A DNA stretch of 6,758 nucleotides from an uncultured Bacilli bacterium (GTDB lineage: Bacteria; Bacillota_I; Bacilli_A; RF39; UBA660). The notes under the pieces are model-generated. The model saw only the letters and a list, made by a program, of their open reading frames with translations. It had not been told where the DNA came from and did no database searches. Position 1 is the stretch's first letter, and every line of letters starts with the position of its first letter. The translations under genes and the position numbers were made by a program. Location: positions 1 to 6,758 of the forward strand of contig CALVVN010000005.1 in NCBI GenBank assembly GCA_944363865.1, read 5' to 3'. Shown here piece after piece: positions 1 through 4,794 of the stretch.

Positions 1-22
1 AAAGCCCATAAATACGGGCTTT
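1..22 (-). terminator. Intrinsic terminator of tRNA-Ala
   Basis: Read on the minus strand this is a perfect 7-bp stem, AAAGCCC / GGGCTTT, around an 8-base AT-rich loop, starting 10 bases after the CCA end of the tRNA. The GC core and the trailing T residues fit a rho-independent terminator. The rest of the T tract would lie outside the window, so its full strength cannot be judged. Confidence 0.75.
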
Positions 23-32
23 GCGGTCATTT

Positions 33-109
33 TGGTGGAGAATGTGGGACTTGAACCCGCGACCCCCTGCGTGCAAGGCAGGTGCTCTAGCCAACTGAGC
101 TAATTCCCC
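33..109 (-). tRNA. tRNA-Ala (anticodon UGC)
   Basis: The minus strand folds as a standard 77-base cloverleaf. The acceptor stem is GGGGAAT / ATTCTCC, with discriminator A and an encoded CCA at 33-35. The D arm is GCTC / GAGC. The anticodon stem is CCTGC / GCAGG around a loop with anticodon TGC, and the T arm contains GGTTCAAGTCC. The acceptor stem has a G3:U70 wobble pair, the classic identity element recognised by alanyl-tRNA synthetase, which independently supports the alanine call. UGC is the main alanine decoder in low-GC bacteria. It appears to be a single tRNA unit with its own promoter upstream and terminator downstream. Confidence 0.97.
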
Positions 110-145
110 AAAATGGTAGGCACTTGAAATTAATCAAGCATAAAA

Positions 146-175
146 AGTTTACCATATAAAAATAATAACTGTCAA
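146..175 (-). promoter_or_regulatory. Promoter of tRNA-Ala
   Basis: On the minus strand there is a perfect -35 TTGACA (170-175), an 18-base spacer, and a -10-like TAAACT (146-151) preceded by TG in the extended -10 position. Transcription would start near 139, about 30 bases before the mature tRNA. The -35 is a consensus match; the -10 matches 4 of 6 bases, so the exact -10 register is less certain. Confidence 0.65.
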
Positions 176-190
176 CAATTTTTAAACACT

Positions 191-220
191 TTTTTAAAAA
201 TATTCAAACAATGCTATAAT
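191..220 (+). promoter_or_regulatory. Promoter of the 237-1298 gene
   Basis: A perfect extended -10, TGcTATAAT, has its hexamer at 215-220. The -35 is poor (TTTTAA at 192-197, 17-base spacer), which is common when the extended TG motif is present. Predicted initiation is near 227, leaving almost no 5' leader before the gene's first possible start at 237. Confidence 0.65.
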
Positions 221-227
221 TGTATAT

Positions 228-248
228 GGAAGGTATGTGATAAATGTG
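228..248 (+). promoter_or_regulatory. RBS and ambiguous GTG start of the protease-like gene
   Basis: A Shine-Dalgarno-like GGAAGG sits at 228-233. Two in-frame GTG codons follow: 237 (3 bases after the SD, unusually close) and 246 (12 bases after, rather far). No in-frame ATG is nearby; the ATG at 235 is in another frame and is followed directly by TGA. Neither start is ideal, so the N-terminus is uncertain by three residues. Confidence 0.5.
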
Positions 249-1298
249 GAAATAAATTATGATAAAATACAAAAATCAGTTAACGAATATGGTAGTTATA
301 TATTAAGTTGTATCAAAAATCAATATGGCAACTCATTAACGCAAGAACAATTAGAAAATATAAATAATTTACTAAATACTCAATTTATTATAATAGAAAA
401 ACCGTCAAATGAAGATATTGAATTCTTTAGTAAGCAAGCTGGTATAGATGATCCAAAAAAATATAGCATAAGTTATGTTCCATCTGCACATGGCGGAAGA
501 ACTAAAGGCGACAATAAGATCCATATTTATCCTTACACAGAATCTTTCAATGATTGTAAAACAAACGACGAAATAATAAAATCATGTGTTGATAGCATAA
601 TAGTTCATGAAATCTTCCATTATTTCATAAGACCTAATTTGTCTAATACGAATGATACTTTAAAAGCTCAATTTGGTCATTTCTTGACTGAAGGATTAGT
701 TCAATACTATACAGAAGAGTTTGCAAAAAAATATAGATTAGGCGATCCTAAAGCTAATTATGGTAAAAATGTGGAATTTGCAAAAAAACTTATATCTTCG
801 TTTCCAAATGGTATGTCTCAATCACAAATTGACAAAATTATATTTACGTCCAATCAAGATGAGTTATTGGAAATATCTAAAAGTGGCAAAAGTTTATATG
901 CAGAATATATAAGCGACTTACAATTTCAAGAAAATCTAGCATCTTTTATAGTTGATATAGGAACCGAGATAGGTATTGACAAAGATAATGATAGAACTAA
1001 ACGTTTTATAAGTTATTATAAAAAAATAAGTGATTTGGACATTATTTTTGATGAATTATCTAGAAGTATAGAATTGATTTTTCAAGATAATGCAGAATTA
1101 AAAGATAGTTATATGAAGAAATTGAGAAGCCTTATCTCTGATGAAAAATTAGAAAAGGAGATGCCAAAATATGAAGAACAAATAAATAAGTTAAGAAGAA
1201 ATGGTATGAGTTTAGAAGAAATAAAATCAACAGTAGAAACTAACTATAAATTAGAAAATTCAAACAATATAGAAGATGAAAAAGGAAAAAGTTTATAA
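237..1298 (+). CDS. Putative cytosolic gluzincin-like zinc metallopeptidase, uncharacterised
   Basis: This is a 353-residue protein I cannot name. The key signature is V-H-E-I-F-H at about residues 123-128, an HExxH zinc-binding motif in a predicted helix (SIIVHEIFHYF). It is followed 24 residues later by L-T-E-G-L-V-Q-Y-Y (E152). The HExxH...EGxxxYY arrangement is that of gluzincin peptidases, most like the Peptidase_MA-type layout, in which the first motif gives two His ligands plus the catalytic Glu and the downstream Glu is the third ligand. There is no signal peptide or membrane segment, so it probably acts in the cytoplasm. The N-terminal ~110 residues are mixed alpha/beta with a GG-R-K segment near residue 86. 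The last ~100 residues are Lys/Glu-rich and likely helical or coiled. It has its own promoter and is monocistronic. Start is GTG at 237 or 246. The protease fold is inference from motif spacing; the substrate is unknown. Confidence 0.7.
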   Translation: MINVEINYDKIQKSVNEYGSYILSCIKNQYGNSLTQEQLENINNLLNTQFIIIEKPSNEDIEFFSKQAGIDDPKKYSISYVPSAHGGRTKGDNKIHIYPYTESFNDCKTNDEIIKSCVDSIIVHEIFHYFIRPNLSNTNDTLKAQFGHFLTEGLVQYYTEEFAKKYRLGDPKANYGKNVEFAKKLISSFPNGMSQSQIDKIIFTSNQDELLEISKSGKSLYAEYISDLQFQENLASFIVDIGTEIGIDKDNDRTKRFISYYKKISDLDIIFDELSRSIELIFQDNAELKDSYMKKLRSLISDEKLEKEMPKYEEQINKLRRNGMSLEEIKSTVETNYKLENSNNIEDEKGKSL

Positions 1299-1406
1299 TA
1301 CAACTCATCATAATACATATTTAAGATACTTTTTTCCATTGAATATATTATTTAAATTAAATAACAAAATAATTTAAACACAATTTACTCTTATTAATAT
1401 TATATT

Positions 1407-1868
1407 TTATTTAGCCAATATAATATCATTATTTAAATCATCAAAGCCCTTACCTGTGTATATATTAATATAATATCTAGCATCTAGAGTATTATTTCCA
1501 TTATTAACGTGCCTAATTTCAATTACAACCAAACCCTCATCTTGATATAAATCTGGCACATCTTCAGATATTCCAACAGTATAATTATCACGAGACAATA
1601 AATCAGAACCATTTTTCATGAAATAATCTAATGCCATAGTTTCTAATTCATTATTACTGTAGGGAGAACCATCATTATTTTTACTATTTCCCTTTGAAAA
1701 CTCTTCCCAAATAAACAAAGTAGTTTTCTCTCCATTTACAATATAAGCATCGACTAAAACACCTTTATCAACAACTAATCCATCTTCATTTTTTGTAATT
1801 TTTATAAAAGGACTATTGTTAAATATCTTTGCCTGTAAAGTATCTACAAAAATAAAGATAACTAACAA
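1407..1868 (-). CDS. Small membrane-anchored protein of unknown function (start uncertain)
   Basis: From the first standard start (TTG at 1868) the product is 153 residues. That start falls inside a hydrophobic stretch. The same frame stays open upstream to a TAA at 1914-1916, and codons 1913-1869 encode V-S-I-K-K-F-L-K-V-L-V-W-I-L-F: a lysine-rich n-region and the first half of a signal anchor that continues as LVIFIFV. The true protein therefore very likely starts upstream, best at ATT (1907-1905), giving about 166 residues. After the anchor comes D-T-L-Q-A-K-I-F-N-N-S-P-F, then a predicted beta-rich extracytoplasmic domain (VVDKGVLVDAYIVNGEKTTLFIW ... EGLVVIEIRHV ... DARYYINIYTG, given here as separate short segments) with no cysteines or obvious catalytic motif. 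It is the last gene of the VanY-like/glmR operon, about 30 bases after glmR. I recall similar short anchored hypotheticals in low-GC bacteria, but no function. Confidence 0.65.
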   Translation of the reverse strand: MLVIFIFVDTLQAKIFNNSPFIKITKNEDGLVVDKGVLVDAYIVNGEKTTLFIWEEFSKGNSKNNDGSPYSNNELETMALDYFMKNGSDLLSRDNYTVGISEDVPDLYQDEGLVVIEIRHVNNGNNTLDARYYINIYTGKGFDDLNNDIILAK

Positions 1869-1904
1869 AAATAAAATCCAAACTAATACTTTTAAAAACT
1901 TTTT

Positions 1905-1930
1905 AATACTAACTTACCAACACTCTCCTC
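1905..1930 (-). promoter_or_regulatory. Translation-start region with no standard start codon
   Basis: On the minus strand a strong GAGGAG (1930-1925) is followed by GTG (1923) and TTG (1920), both in a frame that stops at TAG 1911-1909. A second, weaker GGTAA (1918-1914) lies 6 bases before ATT (1907-1905), which is in frame with the downstream gene and followed by AAA AAG, as expected for a signal-anchor start. The arrangement looks like a normal start in which ATG has become ATT. Confidence 0.5.
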
Positions 1931-1936
1931 AATATA

Positions 1937-2887
1937 CTAATTTTTTTCAGATAAAAGATAAGAAAAAATAGCTAAACTTAATTTAAGTGAATCATGTCTT
2001 ATCATATTATTATTAATTATAAAGAAATTAGAAGCAACAACTTTAGTATCCTTTATATTCTCAAAATCAACAATAACTTGATCTTTTTGTTCTTCAGTTG
2101 CATACTTATCAAGTAATTTTTTAGGAATATTTTTATTATTTACTAAAACAGTATGAATCTTTTTTTCACCCAAATAACTATTTAATAAATTAACATGGTC
2201 ACTAACCTTAAAACCATCTGTCTCTCCTGGTTGTGTCATCATATTACAAACATAAATGATGTTTGCATTAGACTTATCAATTTCATCAATAACACTTTTA
2301 CAAATTAGATTAGGAATAACACTAGTAAATACACTACCCATACTTAAAATAATTAAATTAGCTTCCCTTATTGCTTTAAGTGCTAATGAATTGATTTCAG
2401 GCGTTTCTTTATAAAATACTTCTTTTATTTTTTTATTAGATTCAGTAATATTATGTTCGCCTTCAATTATAGAATCATCATTCATTCTTCCCATTAAAGT
2501 AACATTATCTTCAGTTAAAGGAATAACCTTACCCCTTAAATTCAAAACCTTTGAAAGGGCTTCAACGCCGTCGCTCATATTACCCGTTATATTAGAGGCA
2601 GCTGTCAAAAGTAAATTACCTACAGTATGGCCATCTAAATCACTAGAAGTTTTAAATCTATAATTAAGCAATTTTTCTACTAAAGGTTCAGTTTCAGATA
2701 ATGAAACTAACACTTGTCTCACATCTCCAACTGCTGGTATATTAAACTCATTTCTAAGTCTACCTGTACTCCTACCATCATCACTAACAGACACTATCGC
2801 TGTTATATCTACTGGAAACATTTTTAAACCTTTTAACAAAGTGGATAACCCAGTTCCTCCACCTAATACAACTACTTTTTTGTTCAT
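1937..2887 (-). CDS. glmR: GlmR/YvcK family gluconeogenesis factor
   Basis: This 316-residue cytosolic protein matches the YvcK/GlmR family (CofD-like Rossmann fold), with the usual length of about 317. Characteristic motifs are the nucleotide loop GGGTGLS (9-15), S-D-D-G-R-S-T-G-R-L-R (35-45), GDVR (54-57), GHTVGN (86-91), and YVCNMMTQPGETDGF in the C-terminal half, then IRHD near the end. In Bacillus GlmR binds UDP-GlcNAc and stimulates the GlmS step, steering carbon to peptidoglycan precursors; it is needed for growth on gluconeogenic carbon. One deviation: the usual GPGS-x-[YF]-TS loop reads S-M-G-S-V-F-T-S here. It starts at ATG with AAGGGG (2898-2893) overlapping the TAA stop of the upstream gene, so translation is probably coupled. 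The common neighbours rapZ and whiA are absent; instead it is paired with a VanY-like protein. Confidence 0.93.
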   Translation of the reverse strand: MNKKVVVLGGGTGLSTLLKGLKMFPVDITAIVSVSDDGRSTGRLRNEFNIPAVGDVRQVLVSLSETEPLVEKLLNYRFKTSSDLDGHTVGNLLLTAASNITGNMSDGVEALSKVLNLRGKVIPLTEDNVTLMGRMNDDSIIEGEHNITESNKKIKEVFYKETPEINSLALKAIREANLIILSMGSVFTSVIPNLICKSVIDEIDKSNANIIYVCNMMTQPGETDGFKVSDHVNLLNSYLGEKKIHTVLVNNKNIPKKLLDKYATEEQKDQVIVDFENIKDTKVVASNFFIINNNMIRHDSLKLSLAIFSYLLSEKN

Positions 2888-2896
2888 AAATACCCC

Positions 2897-3844
2897 TTAC
2901 TTAACGTAATATTCATAATATTCATCAAAAGTTAAATCTTTATCATGTATTTGTAACGCAGCATTTCTACCTACATATCTAAATCTCCAATTATTAGAAT
3001 CAAACCCAGTAATATCTTCTTTACCTTCTTCATATCTCAAAATAAATCCATATTTATATGCATTACTTATTAACCATTTATGTTCAGGACTTTGCGAAAC
3101 ATCCTCTACATTTTGATCATAAGGTTCTATATCAACACCAAGCCCAGTCTGATATTCCGAATGACCAGGTCTAGCAACAAACTCATCTGCTTCGCTCGTA
3201 CTATAAGAACTCTTATAATTATTATATGTTTCTTCTTGATCTGCATAACTTCTATAACCTTGACTTACAACTAAAGTAAATCCACTTGCTCTAGCAGCTT
3301 CTAAAAGCCCTATTAAATCATCATATATACTAGTAGAAACATACTTATTAGCATATGCATAAGTACTAGAAACTAAAACAAGTTCAGGCTCATAATCAGC
3401 TGTCAAGCCATTAAACTTATTTACTAACATCAAATTACCTTTAGATGTATCTGTTTCTATAACATCTTCATACCAATCTTTGTCAGCACCCACGTTAACA
3501 ACCGCTATAACTTTACTAACGTCAGCATCCTTGTTATCACTACTATAACTTAAATATCTATCTAATTTATCAAAATCAAAATACTCAGATTGAATAAAAT
3601 CCACATATGATTCATCATATTCTTTCCCTAATAGTGCATTTAACTGTTCATCAGTTAAAATCTCTTTAAAAACTAAAACATCGTCACTAGTATACCCCAA
3701 CTGGGCAAACTTATATTCATATGTTGCCTTTTCTTTTTTATCATCCATATACTTCTTTATAGTAAATAAAACTAATAAAATAATTAACAATATTATTCCC
3801 ACTGCAATAGCTAATTTTTTAATATTCAATTTTTTTACAGTCAT
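2897..3844 (-). CDS. VanY-like M15B D,D-carboxypeptidase homologue, probably catalytically inactive
   Basis: This 315-residue protein has an N-terminal membrane anchor (KKLNIKK then a hydrophobic span at about 11-29), a linker and N-terminal region to about 130, then a VanY/LdcB-type (Peptidase M15B) domain at about 137-300. The scaffold is well kept: LVNKFNGL (141-148), V-S-Q-G-Y-R-S (193-199), ARPG-HSEYQTG-LGVD (224-238), WLISNAYKYGFILRY (257-271), and W-R-F-R-Y-V-G (286-292). The active site is not. In the family the zinc motif SxHxxGxAxD has its His replaced by Tyr231 (D238 kept), and the usual E-P-W-H is N-N-W-R, losing the catalytic Glu (N284) and the last zinc His (R287). Fold and outer-face location support peptidoglycan binding; D-Ala-D-Ala hydrolysis is doubtful. 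First gene of the operon; ATG at 3844 with GGGAGA 6-7 bases upstream. Confidence 0.88.
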   Translation of the reverse strand: MTVKKLNIKKLAIAVGIILLIILLVLFTIKKYMDDKKEKATYEYKFAQLGYTSDDVLVFKEILTDEQLNALLGKEYDESYVDFIQSEYFDFDKLDRYLSYSSDNKDADVSKVIAVVNVGADKDWYEDVIETDTSKGNLMLVNKFNGLTADYEPELVLVSSTYAYANKYVSTSIYDDLIGLLEAARASGFTLVVSQGYRSYADQEETYNNYKSSYSTSEADEFVARPGHSEYQTGLGVDIEPYDQNVEDVSQSPEHKWLISNAYKYGFILRYEEGKEDITGFDSNNWRFRYVGRNAALQIHDKDLTFDEYYEYYVK

Positions 3845-3865
3845 ATATTTATCTCCCTATTTTTA

Positions 3866-3894
3866 ATTATAACAAAGATTTAATTTTTAAACAA
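3866..3894 (-). promoter_or_regulatory. Promoter of the vanY-like/glmR operon
   Basis: On the minus strand an extended -10, TGtTATAAT (hexamer 3871-3866), lies 17 bases from a -35 of TTGTTT (3894-3889). Transcription would start near 3859, 15 bases before the start codon, just ahead of the AGGGAGAT Shine-Dalgarno. The -10 is a full consensus match. Confidence 0.75.
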
Positions 3895-3907
3895 TATATT
3901 GTATAAT
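3879..3907 (+). promoter_or_regulatory. Promoter of folD
   Basis: A perfect -10 TATAAT is at 3902-3907, with a weak -35 TTTAAT at 3879-3884 (17-base spacer). It lies back to back with, and overlaps, the minus-strand promoter of the vanY-like operon. Predicted initiation is near 3914, so the folD leader is only about 12 bases. Confidence 0.6.
3891..3902. repeat. 12-bp palindrome between divergent promoters
   Basis: ACAATATATTGT is a perfect palindrome that overlaps the -35 of the vanY-like operon and touches the first base of the folD -10. The position would suit an operator for a dimeric regulator acting on both promoters. In DNA this AT-rich, several palindromes of this length are expected by chance in the window, so the regulatory reading is weak. 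Confidence 0.3.
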
Positions 3908-3913
3908 TATATC

Positions 3914-3928
3914 GGTGAAGATATTATG
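3914..3928 (+). promoter_or_regulatory. RBS fixing the folD start at ATG 3926
   Basis: GGTGA at 3914-3918 is 7 bases before ATG 3926. A longer frame opening at TTG 3899 would include the -10 hexamer and this SD within the coding sequence and has no SD of its own, so it is rejected. The protein from ATG begins M-T-K-L-L-N-G, the usual FolD N-terminus. Confidence 0.85.
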
Positions 3929-4771
3929 ACAAAATTATTAAATGGTGTAGATTGTAAAAACAAATTAAAAATTAAACTAAAAAATAAAATTACAAAAATT
4001 AAAGATAAATTATCAATAACCGTTATTAGTGTAGGCAATAATGAAGCAAGCAAAATATATATAAAAAATAAAATAAAAGAATGTAACAGCATCAACATTG
4101 AATGTAAACATTTACATTATGAAAAAACCACAACAAATGAACTTATAAAAGTGATAAAAAAGTTAAATAAAGATAAAAATACAACGGGCATTTTAGTACA
4201 ATTACCTTTACCTAAAAATATAAATGAAAAATTAGTAATAAATAGTATTGATAAATTAAAAGATATTGATGGTTTAACTGAAACAAATATTGCAAAATTA
4301 TATAATAATGAACCAGGAATAATACCATGTACGGCAAAAGGAATAATAGACTTGTTAGATTTTTATAATATAGAATTAGTAGGAAAAAACATTACAATAA
4401 TTGGAAGAAGTAACTTAGTTGGAAAACCACTATTCCATTCTTTATTAAATAAAAATGCAACTGTAACACTATGCCACTCAAAGACAAAAAATTTAAAATC
4501 AATAACAAAAAAATCGGACATTATAATTGTTGCAGTTGGTAAGCCAAACTTAATAACAAATGATATGGTTAGAAAAAACTCAATTATAATTGATGTGGGA
4601 ATTAATAGAATCAATGGAAAAATATGTGGAGATGTGGACTTTAAAAAAGTAGCAAAAAAATGTGAATATATAACCCCAGTTCCAGGAGGTGTAGGTCCTA
4701 TGACCGTGTATGAAGTATTGTCAAACACTTTAGATTGTTACAAAATACAACAAAACAAAAATATAAGGTAG
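3926..4771 (+). CDS. folD: Bifunctional methylene-THF dehydrogenase / methenyl-THF cyclohydrolase
   Basis: This 281-residue protein has the normal FolD length. It oxidises 5,10-methylene-tetrahydrofolate with NADP+ and hydrolyses the methenyl product to 10-formyl-tetrahydrofolate, feeding purine synthesis and initiator-tRNA formylation in the cytosol. The catalytic motif Y-I-K-N-K (Y45, K49), Q-L-P-L-P (Q92) and K-D-I-D-G (D115) carry the folate-site residues. The substrate loop PCTAKGI (134-140), nucleotide-binding GRSNLVGKP (160-168) with CHSKT (183-187), and PVPGGVGPMT (251-260) complete the signature. All expected residues are present, so it should be active. It is very lysine-rich, in line with the base composition. 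It is transcribed alone, divergent from the vanY-like/glmR operon and convergent with thrS; its last codons lie inside the shared terminator. Confidence 0.97.
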   Translation: MTKLLNGVDCKNKLKIKLKNKITKIKDKLSITVISVGNNEASKIYIKNKIKECNSINIECKHLHYEKTTTNELIKVIKKLNKDKNTTGILVQLPLPKNINEKLVINSIDKLKDIDGLTETNIAKLYNNEPGIIPCTAKGIIDLLDFYNIELVGKNITIIGRSNLVGKPLFHSLLNKNATVTLCHSKTKNLKSITKKSDIIIVAVGKPNLITNDMVRKNSIIIDVGINRINGKICGDVDFKKVAKKCEYITPVPGGVGPMTVYEVLSNTLDCYKIQQNKNIR

Positions 4772-4794
4772 ATAGTTTCTTACCTTATATTTTT
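4757..4794. terminator. Bidirectional terminator shared by folD and thrS
   Basis: A perfect 14-bp inverted repeat (4757-4770 and 4781-4794; core ATATAAGGTA / TACCTTATAT) encloses a 10-base loop, with an A-rich run on one side and a T-rich run on the other, so it can work on both strands. It overlaps the last codons and the stop codon of both genes. The stem has only three G:C pairs in a row at most, so it depends on length and the U tract. Confidence 0.8.

Noticed and set aside
113..155. Inverted repeats in the tRNA-Ala leader: ATGGTA/TACCAT (113-118, 150-155) and CTTGA/TCAAG (123-127, 134-138)
   Set aside because: The outer one spans the -10 element, so it would not be fully transcribed; both are short enough to be chance.
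1284..1337. Possible terminator between the convergent genes: GGAAAAAGT (1284-1292) and ACTTTTTTCC (1328-1337)
   Set aside because: The stem is imperfect, has only two or three G:C pairs and a loop of about 35 bases; no convincing terminator is visible in 1299-1406 for either gene.
1348..1364. Perfect inverted repeat TTATTTAA-A-TTAAATAA
   Set aside because: Made only of A and T in a very AT-rich gap with a one-base centre; chance occurrence is likely and there is no functional context.
3080..3274. Open frame on the plus strand inside the vanY-like gene; similar antisense frames inside folD at 3907-4098 and 4363-4728
   Set aside because: All lie opposite well-supported coding sequence, have no SD or family signature, and read as low-complexity hydrophobic translations of AT-rich DNA.
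3899..3925. Nine-residue extension of folD from TTG 3899
   Set aside because: It would contain the promoter -10 and the SD; ATG 3926 has the right SD spacing and gives the usual FolD N-terminus.
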